A stretch of 64,000 nucleotides of DNA, from assembly GCA_902802375.1 (NCBI GenBank), contig CADCLS010000006.1, forward strand, positions 19,049 through 83,048. Reading direction: 5' to 3'. The stretch's first letter is position 1. Each line of letters opens with the position of its first letter. Below are positions 43,878 through 51,445 of this stretch, piece after piece. Position numbers and translations under genes: made by a program. Below the pieces are notes generated by a model that saw only the letters and a program-made list of their open reading frames with translations, ran no database searches and was not told where the DNA came from. The DNA is from Oscillospiraceae bacterium (lineage in GTDB: Bacteria; Bacillota; Clostridia; Oscillospirales; Acutalibacteraceae).

Positions 43878-43898
43878 ACACAGGGGACGGTTCTATGT
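43878..43898 (+). repeat. GGGGACGGTTCT dispersed repeat, copy 1
   Basis: ACACAGGGGACGGTTCTATGT. It lies exactly between the Rhs partner gene and the recombinase fragment. Repeats with this core are scattered through many Clostridia genomes and are thought to be REP-like elements moved by TnpA-REP (RAYT) transposases. Confidence 0.75.
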
Positions 43899-43918
43899 CT
43901 TGACAGTTGTTTTAATTA

Positions 43919-44719
43919 TTGCAGAATCGTTCCCTACTGTCCTACGACTCAAACGGCAACAAGAATATCTTTTGTAATTTTCTTTACTGCGGTGATTGCG
44001 GGCATAAAATGTGGTATCATACCAATACTAAAAATCCTGATATACACTTCTTTGGTTGTTCTAATTCAAAAATTGATTACAGAGGCACATGTACAAACGG
44101 CAAACGGCATTATGTAAGAGCAGACGCAATAGAACAGGTAGTAATGCTTGAACTTCGCAGGTTGGCTTCTTTCTTAAAAGAAGACGAAAACGCTTTTGCT
44201 GAGTTGCTTGCCAAAAAGACTAATTCCGATATGGTTGCTGAAAAGAATTATCTTGAATCCGAACTCAACAAAGCCATTGCAAGAAGCGAAAAGGTTTCTG
44301 TTCTTTACGAAAAACTTTATGAGGACAATGCTGACGGAAAAGTAACCGACGAGTGGTTTATGCAGCTATCACATAAATACGAGGTTGAGCGAATGGAACT
44401 GAAAACTAAAATCACCGATATTCGCCAAAAGATATTTGATATAGGAGAATCTGTGCATAACAAAGATATGTTCCTTATTGCAATCCGAAAGTTTATGGAA
44501 ATGGATAAACTGACCGTTCCGCTACTCAGTGAGTTGATTGAAAAGATTGAGATTTACGAAATTGAGGGCGTAGGCAAAAACCGCACACAAAGAATTGTGA
44601 TACACTACCGCTTTGTCGGTCATATTGAACTGCCGGACAGAAGCCCACTAGAAAGCTATGTCGCCGATACTCGTAAAGGTGTAGCAGTCAGATATATCCC
44701 AAAAGCATTGCCGGCATAA
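43919..44719 (+). pseudogene. C-terminal fragment of a large serine recombinase
   Basis: From about 43955 the frame encodes the zinc-ribbon (FLYCGDCGHKMWYHT, then FGCSNSKIDYRGTC), the coiled-coil region (LESELNKAIARSEKVSVLYE) and a DUF4368-like end (IEIYEIEGVGKNRTQRI) of a phage- or transposon-type serine recombinase. The N-terminal resolvase catalytic domain with its serine is absent. The first 12 codons come from the dispersed repeat and its flank. It is a dead remnant of an integrated element, next to a tRNA gene. Confidence 0.85.
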
Positions 44720-44747
44720 CAAAAAAGCAGGTTCATCCGAACCTGCT
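44720..44747 (-). terminator. Terminator, minus strand
   Basis: Stem AGCAGGTTC/GAACCTGCT with loop ATCC is followed on the minus strand by a TTTTTT run. It sits between the tRNA terminator and the recombinase fragment. Confidence 0.7.
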
Positions 44748-44776
44748 ACTACATAAAGACTTTCCCATATAAAGGC

Positions 44777-44821
44777 AAAAAATCGGGTAGTGACAACTCA
44801 ACTCCGTTATCACTACCCGAT
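44777..44821 (-). terminator. Terminator of tRNA-Leu
   Basis: A 12-bp perfect stem ATCGGGTAGTGA/TCACTACCCGAT is followed by TTTTTT on the minus strand, directly after the CCA end of the tRNA gene. Confidence 0.85.
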
Positions 44822-44822
44822 A

Positions 44823-44906
44823 TGGTGCGGGTGACAGGGGTCGAACCTGCATGTCGGAGACACCAGATCCTAAGTCTGGCGCGTCTGCCAATTCCGCCAC
44901 ACCCGC
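44823..44906 (-). tRNA. tRNA-Leu (anticodon TAG)
   Basis: The 84-base gene reads on the minus strand from GCGGGTG to CACCCGCACCA, with the acceptor stem paired over 7 bases. The D-arm segment is TGGCGGAATTGGCAGACGC. The anticodon stem CCAGA/TCTGG encloses the loop CTTAGGA, giving anticodon TAG. A long variable arm (TGTCTCCGACA) marks a class II tRNA, and the T-arm contains GGTTCGACCCC-type sequence. The CCA end is encoded. It may have been an integration target for the element whose recombinase fragment lies nearby. Confidence 0.95.
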
Positions 44907-44958
44907 GTGGTCATTATGACCAGATTATTTTACTTCAATTTTCTTCAAAAGTCAAGGC

Positions 44959-45303
44959 TCAATTAAGGCCGAAGCTTATAGATATTGCCTTGTCCACCAT
45001 ATTCATCGCTTTATTATCGAGCGCGCCCATTTTTTCTTTGAGGCGCGCTTTATCTATTGTGCGCACTTGTTCAAGCAAGACTATTGAGTCTTTTGAAAGT
45101 CCGCTGCCGGCGGCGCTTAAATTTATATGCGTAGGTAAATTGCTTTTATCCTGCTGGCTGGTTATGGCGGCGGCGATAACCGTGGGGCTGTACTTGTTTC
45201 CCACATCATTCTGAACTATCAGTACGGGCCTTATACCTCCCTGTTCGGACCCTACCACCGGGCTTAAATCTGCATAATATATATCTCCGCGTTTTATGTT
45301 CAT
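44959..45303 (-). CDS. mazF: MazF/PemK-family endoribonuclease toxin, no antitoxin gene beside it
   Basis: This 114-residue protein matches MazF/NdoA throughout. The N-terminus is [20 protein letters not shown], the core [19 protein letters not shown] (with the Arg-Pro step of the family), and the C-terminus [17 protein letters not shown]. It would cut mRNA at specific short sequences. The usual upstream mazE antitoxin (after alr in many Firmicutes) is missing: the 150 bases upstream hold no antitoxin-like frame, and Rhs debris lies beyond. It could pair with an antitoxin elsewhere or act as a housekeeping copy. Confidence 0.92.
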   Translation of the reverse strand: MNIKRGDIYYADLSPVVGSEQGGIRPVLIVQNDVGNKYSPTVIAAAITSQQDKSNLPTHINLSAAGSGLSKDSIVLLEQVRTIDKARLKEKMGALDNKAMNMVDKAISISFGLN

Positions 45304-45462
45304 TTTTATTTCACACTCCGAACTGTTCTAATCATATTCTTGCCTGTTTTCCCATTTTCTAAACATAACAAAAATCTTTTTATTACAGTCTATGTGAAAA
45401 TATACGGCGGTGTGAGAACACTCACACCGCTTGCTGTTATTTAATCAATAATTTATTCAAGT

Positions 45463-45526
45463 TAACGCTTGCTACCTGTGTAGATGTGCTGTTTGTTCCA
45501 TGTCCGCCGGGGGTGTAAGAATAGGC
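45463..45526 (-). pseudogene. Rhs remnant, minus strand, piece 1
   Basis: The reverse complement matches about 39998-40060 of the first Rhs gene (TACACCCCCGGCGG, then GGAACAAACAGCAC) at roughly 85% identity by eye. It ends just before a dispersed repeat at 45533. Confidence 0.75.
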
Positions 45527-45532
45527 ACATCA

Positions 45533-45558
45533 ACACATAGAACCGTCCCCTGTGTTCC
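45533..45558 (-). repeat. GGGGACGGTTCT dispersed repeat, copy 2
   Basis: On the minus strand it reads GGAACACAGGGGACGGTTCT and then ATGTGT. It is at the inner edge of Rhs remnant 1. Confidence 0.75.
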
Positions 45559-45623
45559 TTTTTCTTGCACGTCGTGGCATACTATCACCCACAACAATTC
45601 TACCACTTCTCGCAACTATTGTC

Positions 45624-45651
45624 AACACAACAGAACCGTCCCCTGTGTTCC
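45624..45651 (-). repeat. GGGGACGGTTCT dispersed repeat, copy 3
   Basis: On the minus strand GGAACACAGGGGACGGTTCT is followed by GTTGTGTT. It adjoins the 3' break of Rhs remnant 2, where the Rhs frame (YDGTT) stops. Confidence 0.75.
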
Positions 45652-45936
45652 CAGTTGTACCGTCGTAGATAAAACCGTACTTTGTGCCGTTATCATCATA
45701 CAGATATTGTAAAATCTTGTTATCCGAGAACTTTTGACCGAGCAATACACCGTCTACTACATAAAAGGTTGTTGTATTGCCGTTTACCGTTTTAGAAAGA
45801 CGAATACCTGATTCATCATAAATATAGCTTGCAGTATCGGTGCAGTTTGTATATCCCGCTAACTGCCTGCCTCTTTGCCATGTGAAAGCATATCCGTCAC
45901 GATAATTTAGCGGATTGCCTATTGTATCGTAGGTGA
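45652..45936 (-). pseudogene. Rhs remnant, minus strand, piece 2
   Basis: The reverse complement matches about 40330-40615 of the first Rhs gene, encoding GRQLAGYTN-like, YDESGIRLSKTVNGNTTTFY and VVDGVLLGQKFSDNKILQYL segments. It is bounded on both sides by dispersed repeats. Together with piece 1 it shows that a third Rhs copy once lay here in the opposite orientation. The whole 45304-45992 interval contains only these scraps and repeats. Confidence 0.85.
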
Positions 45937-45946
45937 TGAACTAAAT

Positions 45947-45973
45947 CACACGATAGAACCGTCCCCTTGTGTT
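45947..45973 (-). repeat. GGGGACGGTTCT dispersed repeat, copy 4
   Basis: On the minus strand AAACACAAGGGGACGGTTCT is followed by ATCGTGTG, starting about 10 bases outside Rhs remnant 2. It differs from copies 1-3 by one extra A in ACAAGGGG, a variant shared with copy 5. Confidence 0.75.
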
Positions 45974-45992
45974 TCCCTGGGATAGAACCTAT

Positions 45993-46652
45993 TTAGTTGA
46001 AACTATTTTTAAGAAAAGCAGTTATAAGGTTTGCAAGAATTCTATGTCCCGCATCGTTTGGATGAAGACCGTCAGGCATATACATTTCTTTAATCACCGG
46101 CACTTTAGGTTGCAAACAACAGCCTTTGTATAAATCAAGAAGAGGTATTCCGTAATACTCCGTTACCTCACGAATGATTTTTATATACTCAATAAGTTTT
46201 GCATCATATACCTTACCGCCCTTCATAAGTCTCCTCTCCTCTTCAATACGGTGAATCGGGGTTGCAAAAGCAATTTTTGAAGTCGGATACTTTGTTATCA
46301 GTTTAATAAATAATGTGTGAAGAGCACCATAAAATGTATCGGGAGTTCTGTCATCAAAACAACCTATGCCGGCATCTCCATGTCCAAAGTCATTCGTGCC
46401 TCCAAACACAAATATAATGTCGGCATTATTCTCCATTTCATCCACTCTGTCAATAAAATTCAAATCATATCGAGGATTTTCAGACGGGTTTGTTTGGTAT
46501 GCAATTCGTGTTCCGCCTATACCGTAATTATAACAAACCGCCCCTTCTTGCTTTTCTATAAGATTAGAAAAACGATCTTCCGGCGAACTTGTGCCACATC
46601 CTTCAGTTATACTATCACCTAAAAACAAAATTTTCTTTCCTTTAAGCTCCAT
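45993..46652 (-). CDS. SGNH/GDSL-family hydrolase
   Basis: This 219-residue protein has all four SGNH blocks: GDSITEG (nucleophile Ser, residues 12-18), GIGGTR (Gly), FGGTNDFGHGD (Asn) and DGLHPNDAGH (catalytic Asp and His near the C-terminus). It has no signal peptide, so it is probably a cytoplasmic esterase or deacetylase of carbohydrates. The ATG follows AGGAGTG. It stands alone between two dispersed repeats, downstream of glgA on the same strand, and may have been carried with the mobile DNA. Confidence 0.9.
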   Translation of the reverse strand: MELKGKKILFLGDSITEGCGTSSPEDRFSNLIEKQEGAVCYNYGIGGTRIAYQTNPSENPRYDLNFIDRVDEMENNADIIFVFGGTNDFGHGDAGIGCFDDRTPDTFYGALHTLFIKLITKYPTSKIAFATPIHRIEEERRLMKGGKVYDAKLIEYIKIIREVTEYYGIPLLDLYKGCCLQPKVPVIKEMYMPDGLHPNDAGHRILANLITAFLKNSFN

Positions 46653-46730
46653 TTAATTTTTCACTCCTAATAGTATTCATATTACAAAGTCTTTATTGAT
46701 GGTAAAGTAAAATTTTAGACACAAGGGCAG

Positions 46731-46755
46731 ACACAAGGGGACGGTTCTATGTGTT
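46731..46755 (+). repeat. GGGGACGGTTCT dispersed repeat, copy 5
   Basis: ACACAAGGGGACGGTTCTAT then GTGTT, followed by further partly inverted ACAACAC and CCCTTGTGTTCC segments to 46798. It marks the right boundary of the disturbed region, just after glgA. Confidence 0.75.
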
Positions 46756-46801
46756 GTATAGTTTTCTTACAACACCAAAACTCGCCCTTGTGTTCCTTTG
46801 T

Positions 46802-48220
46802 CTATTTCCCTAATAATTCTTTATAAAGTCCTATATATGCCCTCGCGGAGGCACCCCAGCTGTTATCGCACTTCATACAGCGGGTACGAAGAATATTCCA
46901 GCCTTTTTTATCTGCATATCCGCCTATCGCGCGCCAAACGGCGTTTTGCATATCGTGAGCATTAAAATCAGCAAAAGTAAAACCATTACCCTTGCCGTCG
47001 CCGCTATCAGTGATTGTATCATTAAGACCGCCCGTTTCCCTTACTATCGGCACCGTTCCGTACCTGAGCGCCACCATTTGTGCAAGACCGCAAGGCTCAC
47101 TCTGGCTTGGCATTAAGAATATATCGGCACCGGCATAAATGCGGTGAGCAAGCGTTGCATCAAACCCAAGCTTGAGCGCAACCTTATCCGGGTGTTTTTG
47201 TGCCATATCATAAAAGAATGTTTCAAACTCCCACTCGCCTGAGCCTAAAATTACAAACTGCAAATCAGCTTTCAGCAGTTCCTCAAAAACACATTTTACA
47301 AGGTCAAGCCCCTTATGCTTTACAAGCCTTGAGACCATACCAATGACCGGCATATCACCTACCGGCAGTCCAACCTGTTTTTGAAGCTCTTTTTTGTTAT
47401 ATGCCTTATCGGATATAGTGCTTACAGTATAATTCTTATATATCATACTGTCAGTTTCAGGATTATAAACATCAGTATCAATTCCGTTTACAATGCCCGT
47501 AAGCTTAAATGTAAACTGCTTTAATATCTCATCAAGTCCGTGAGAATAATATGGGCTTAAAATCTCCCTTGAATAGGTTGGAGACACCGTTGTGACCTTA
47601 TCTGAGCACTGTATTGCGCCCTTCATAAGATTTACGCAGGAATCGTATTCGACTATACTTTCTCTCCCTTCAGGAAGACCCAAAACATCGCCATAAAGCT
47701 CCATACCGTATTTGCCCTGATACTGAATATTATGTATCGTAAATACGGTTTTGATATTGCTGTAGCGCCAGTCTGCCTTGTACATTTCGTTAAGATAGAC
47801 CGGTACCATTGCTGTTTGCCAATCGTTACAGTGGATTATATCGGGGAAGAAATCTATATACGGAAGCACCTCAAGCACAGCGCGGGAGAAAAACGCATAG
47901 CGCTCGGCGTCGTCATAATAACCGTAAAGCCCGTCACGCTTAAAATAGTACTGATTATCTATAAGATAATAAATAACACCGTCTATATGCGCTTCAAATA
48001 TACCGCAGTACTGCCTTCGCCAAGAAACCGGTACGGTAATATGACAAATAAACTTCATTTTTGCTTTAAGCTCTTCACTTATCGTGCTATAAAGTGGCAT
48101 AATAACGCGACAACCGATGAGCCTTCTCCTGAGTGCTTTAGGAAGTGCGCCTGAAACATCTGCAAGACCTCCGGACATAGCAAACGGCAACGCCTCGCTT
48201 GCGGCAAATAAAACCTTCAT
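46802..48220 (-). CDS. glgA: Glycogen synthase (GT5)
   Basis: This 472-residue GT5 enzyme transfers glucose from ADP-glucose to growing glycogen. Visible are the N-terminal MKVLFAASEALPFAMSGGLA, HCNDWQTAMVPVYL, FTIHNIQYQGKYG, VSRLVKHKGLDLV and the acceptor/nucleotide region PSQSEPCGLAQM. The usual Lys of the K-x-G-G-L loop (residue 15) is Met here, which some Firmicutes homologues also vary. It is the last gene of the glgB-esterase-glgC-glgD-glgA operon, 12 bases after glgD. Confidence 0.96.
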   Translation of the reverse strand: MKVLFAASEALPFAMSGGLADVSGALPKALRRRLIGCRVIMPLYSTISEELKAKMKFICHITVPVSWRRQYCGIFEAHIDGVIYYLIDNQYYFKRDGLYGYYDDAERYAFFSRAVLEVLPYIDFFPDIIHCNDWQTAMVPVYLNEMYKADWRYSNIKTVFTIHNIQYQGKYGMELYGDVLGLPEGRESIVEYDSCVNLMKGAIQCSDKVTTVSPTYSREILSPYYSHGLDEILKQFTFKLTGIVNGIDTDVYNPETDSMIYKNYTVSTISDKAYNKKELQKQVGLPVGDMPVIGMVSRLVKHKGLDLVKCVFEELLKADLQFVILGSGEWEFETFFYDMAQKHPDKVALKLGFDATLAHRIYAGADIFLMPSQSEPCGLAQMVALRYGTVPIVRETGGLNDTITDSGDGKGNGFTFADFNAHDMQNAVWRAIGGYADKKGWNILRTRCMKCDNSWGASARAYIGLYKELLGK

Positions 48221-48232
48221 AAAAAACTTCTC

Positions 48233-49351
48233 CTAAATCTTTTGATTTTTCTCAATGTAGACAGCCTGCTCTTTGGTTCCCTTTATAATATTATTGCTGC
48301 TGACTGTAACCTTTTTATCCAGGATAACATCATTTATTATTGCATTCTCACCTATTACACAGTCCTGCATCACTATCGAATTTTTAACCAAAGCACCTTT
48401 TTTAACCGTAACTCCGCGGAACAATATACTGTTTTCAACTTCACCGTCAATAACGCAACCATCTGCTATAAACGAGTTACCGGTCTTGGCTTTTGTGCCG
48501 TATCTTGTAGGCATATCATCACGATTTTTAGTCATTATCCTGCGGTTGGGATTAAACAAGTCAGCCCTGGTTTCCGCCTCAAGCAGGCTCATATTTGCTT
48601 TGGTATATGACTTAATATCTGTCATAACCGCCGAAAAACCGTTATGCTTAAATCCGAATATTTTAAGATCGTTTATACGGTCGGCAATTATATCAACATC
48701 AATATTTCTGCCACCGTTTTCATAAGCATTATTCACAAGCTCTATGAGCAAATCTCTTTTTAGTATTAAAACTCCGAGGCTGCTTAAATCATCCGCCGAA
48801 ATGCTTTCGGGGAGTTTTACCGATACAAGACGGTCGGAACTGTCAACGGTCATAGTCATCATATTTTTTGCATTTTTGACTTCAACACCGCTTCTGTAAA
48901 CCACGGTAATATCAGCATTTTTCTCGATATGAAAATCAACCGCAGTGGCTATATCCACATTCGCCACAACGCAACCTTCACAAATCACTATATACTCTGA
49001 ATTGCAACGGTTAAGGAAATCCATAGCGCCGTAAAGTGCCTCAATATACCCGTGATACCGGCGAGCACCGCTTATATTAAACGGAGGAAGCAGGTGAACA
49101 CCGCCACGCTTGCGATCTAAATCCCAGAAAACGCCGCTTCCGATATGGTCCATAAGTGAACGATAGTTTGCCTTGGTTATTACGCCTACATTTGTGATAC
49201 CGGCATTTACAAGATTTGAAAGGCAGAAATCTATTATACGGTATCTGCCTCCAAACGGTAACGAAGCCATAGAACGCACTTCAGTCATTCTGCCGAGCGC
49301 CTCATCGCGAGAATTTGCAAAAATTATACCTGATACTGCTGACGGTCTCAT
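48233..49351 (-). CDS. glgD: ADP-glucose pyrophosphorylase regulatory subunit GlgD
   Basis: This 372-residue protein is a GlgC paralogue: nucleotidyltransferase domain ([20 protein letters not shown]) and a left-handed beta-helix C-terminus ([20 protein letters not shown]). The N-terminal signature GGxGxRL seen in glgC is replaced by [12 protein letters not shown], as in the non-catalytic GlgD subunits that raise GlgC activity in Firmicutes. The ATG overlaps the glgC stop by 4 bases (ATGA), so the two subunits are made together. Confidence 0.94.
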   Translation of the reverse strand: MRPSAVSGIIFANSRDEALGRMTEVRSMASLPFGGRYRIIDFCLSNLVNAGITNVGVITKANYRSLMDHIGSGVFWDLDRKRGGVHLLPPFNISGARRYHGYIEALYGAMDFLNRCNSEYIVICEGCVVANVDIATAVDFHIEKNADITVVYRSGVEVKNAKNMMTMTVDSSDRLVSVKLPESISADDLSSLGVLILKRDLLIELVNNAYENGGRNIDVDIIADRINDLKIFGFKHNGFSAVMTDIKSYTKANMSLLEAETRADLFNPNRRIMTKNRDDMPTRYGTKAKTGNSFIADGCVIDGEVENSILFRGVTVKKGALVKNSIVMQDCVIGENAIINDVILDKKVTVSSNNIIKGTKEQAVYIEKNQKI

Positions 49352-50562
49352 ACCTTCTCCCCCTCTCCGACATTTTCTGTTATTATTTTTTTAGCGCCGA
49401 TGACAGCGCCGGCACCAACTGTTAGGTTATCACCTACAACAGATATGCCGAAATCCTCCGGAGATACCGTCTCGGGAAGTACTCCGACCGTTGCATTCTC
49501 ACCGATTACCGCATTTTCGGCAATAATTGAATAGCGAACCTTTGCACCCTTTCCTATTACGGCACCCGGCATAACAAGTGAATACTCAACCGACGCGCCT
49601 TCCTCAACCTTAACATTCTCGAAAAGTATCGAACAGTCAAGGTTTCCATAAACCTCGCAACCGTCTGTAATCAGCGAATTTTCAACGGTTGCCTTATTAG
49701 AAATATAGTGTGGCGGTAAAGCGCCCGAACGGGAATAAATGCGCCAGTTAGGGTCCGAAAGATTAAGGTCTATTTTGGGATTAAGAAGATCGAGGTTCGC
49801 TTCCCATAAGGAGTCAACCGTACCAACATCCTTCCAATAATCACCAAATCTGTAAACACGCATATTCTGACCGTCGGCAAGCATAGCAGGTATGATATTC
49901 TTACCGAAATCATTTGAAGAATTCGGATTGTTTTCATCCTCGGTGAGATACTTTTTAAGCTTATCCCAAGAAAAGACATAAATACCCATAGAAGCAAGAT
50001 TGCTCTTGGGATTTTTCGGTTTTTCCTCAAACTCATAAATACTGCCGTCAGGATTAGTATTCATAATACCGAATCGAGAAGCCTCTTCCATTGAGACTTC
50101 GAGTACTGCGATAGTACAGTCCGACTTAGTCTCAATATGCTGATTTATCATTTTTGAGTAATCCATTTTATAGATGTGGTCACCCGAAAGAATGAGCACA
50201 TACTCCGGGTCATATCTCTCTATAAACCCTAGATTTTGATAAATCGCATTTGCGGTACCCTTATACCAATCTCCGCCTTTTTGCCCTTGATACGGCGGCA
50301 GTATATGAACACCGCCAGAAAGACGGTCAAGGTCCCACGCCTTACCGGAGCCCACATAATCATTAAGCTCAAGCGGCTTATACTGTGTAAGAATTCCCAC
50401 AGTATCAATACCAGAATTTATGCAGTTGGAAAGCGGAAAATCTATTATTCTGTATTTACCGCCGTAAGGAACCGCCGGTTTTGCAATTTTTGAAGTCAAT
50501 ACGCCGAGTCTACTGCCTTGTCCGCCGGCAAGCAGCATTGCCACACATTTTTTTCTTACCAC
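49348..50562 (-). CDS. glgC: Glucose-1-phosphate adenylyltransferase
   Basis: This 404-residue enzyme makes ADP-glucose from glucose-1-phosphate and ATP, the committed step of glycogen synthesis. It has the catalytic loop [56 protein letters not shown] and a C-terminal beta-helix. A GTG start at 50562 is supported by AGGAGAT 6 bases upstream. It sits in the operon between the esterase gene and glgD. Confidence 0.96.
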   Translation of the reverse strand: MVRKKCVAMLLAGGQGSRLGVLTSKIAKPAVPYGGKYRIIDFPLSNCINSGIDTVGILTQYKPLELNDYVGSGKAWDLDRLSGGVHILPPYQGQKGGDWYKGTANAIYQNLGFIERYDPEYVLILSGDHIYKMDYSKMINQHIETKSDCTIAVLEVSMEEASRFGIMNTNPDGSIYEFEEKPKNPKSNLASMGIYVFSWDKLKKYLTEDENNPNSSNDFGKNIIPAMLADGQNMRVYRFGDYWKDVGTVDSLWEANLDLLNPKIDLNLSDPNWRIYSRSGALPPHYISNKATVENSLITDGCEVYGNLDCSILFENVKVEEGASVEYSLVMPGAVIGKGAKVRYSIIAENAVIGENATVGVLPETVSPEDFGISVVGDNLTVGAGAVIGAKKIITENVGEGEKV

Positions 50563-50592
50563 GAAAACATCTCCTCATTAAAGATTTATAAG

Positions 50593-51438
50593 TTATATTC
50601 CGCCTATATCCATATCAAAAAGATTATTGAGCCATTTTTTTAATTTTATAATCCAATCGCTTGTATAAAGTATCTTTTCATTAACATCATTACAAGTCAT
50701 ATTATCCGCTGTAGAAACACCGTGCCCACCAAAAGGATATATATGAAGTTCAAAAGGTATTTTGCTTAAAGACAGTGCCTCGGCATAATAAAGACTGTTT
50801 TCGACCGGCACACATGAATCAGGCGCGGTATGAAACAGAAATGTGGGTGGGGTCTGCTTACCAACCAACTTTTCACACGAAAAACGGTTTACTTCATCTT
50901 CCGTTTCAGGAAAATGGCCTATAAGATTTTCAAAACTTCCTCTGTGGGCATTCCTTGTGGAAATCACCGGATAGCAAAGCACACTTGCCGCAGGGCGGTA
51001 TGTTCCGGCAAAACGAGACTTTATAATATCGTCATCCCACAGATTAGAATAATGAGCCGCAAGGTGGCCTCCGGCTGAAAAGCCTATAATTCCTATTCTA
51101 TCTGTATCACAATTAAATTTTTCGGCATTCTTATTTATAAAATCGAACAAAGCGGCAACTTCTATAAGCTGTGTCGGATAGCGGTTAGGTGCCACACTAT
51201 AATAAAGAACAAAAACATTAAATCCCATATCAAGGAATTTAAGTGCAATAGGTTCAGCTTCCCTCTCGCTACAAAAATGATACCCACCACCGGGGCACAC
51301 CACCATGGACGGACGTTTTTCATCTTGCCTGCCCATTTCTTTGAGATTATACGGCAAATACATATCCACTATAGGATTCTTACCGCCTTCTCCCAAAAAA
51401 GGATAACAGTCCTTCAAATAGATTCTCTCAACTTGCAT
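50593..51438 (-). CDS. Alpha/beta-hydrolase, acetyl-esterase-like, within the glycogen operon
   Basis: This 281-residue hydrolase has an oxyanion motif CPGGGYHF, the nucleophile elbow GFSAGG (serine near 124), an acid in APDSCVPV and a histidine in FGGHG. This is the pattern of BD-FAE/Axe-type carbohydrate esterases. It has no signal peptide. It is embedded between glgB (8 bases away) and glgC (30 bases), an unusual place for such an enzyme. It may deacylate a sugar precursor, or it may simply share expression. Confidence 0.85.
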   Translation of the reverse strand: MQVERIYLKDCYPFLGEGGKNPIVDMYLPYNLKEMGRQDEKRPSMVVCPGGGYHFCSEREAEPIALKFLDMGFNVFVLYYSVAPNRYPTQLIEVAALFDFINKNAEKFNCDTDRIGIIGFSAGGHLAAHYSNLWDDDIIKSRFAGTYRPAASVLCYPVISTRNAHRGSFENLIGHFPETEDEVNRFSCEKLVGKQTPPTFLFHTAPDSCVPVENSLYYAEALSLSKIPFELHIYPFGGHGVSTADNMTCNDVNEKILYTSDWIIKLKKWLNNLFDMDIGGI

Positions 51439-51445
51439 AATCCAC

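Noticed and set aside
45530-45745. A 71-codon minus-strand frame with Rhs-like N-terminus
   Set aside because: It is a chance fusion of an Rhs scrap with a dispersed repeat, with no start signal.
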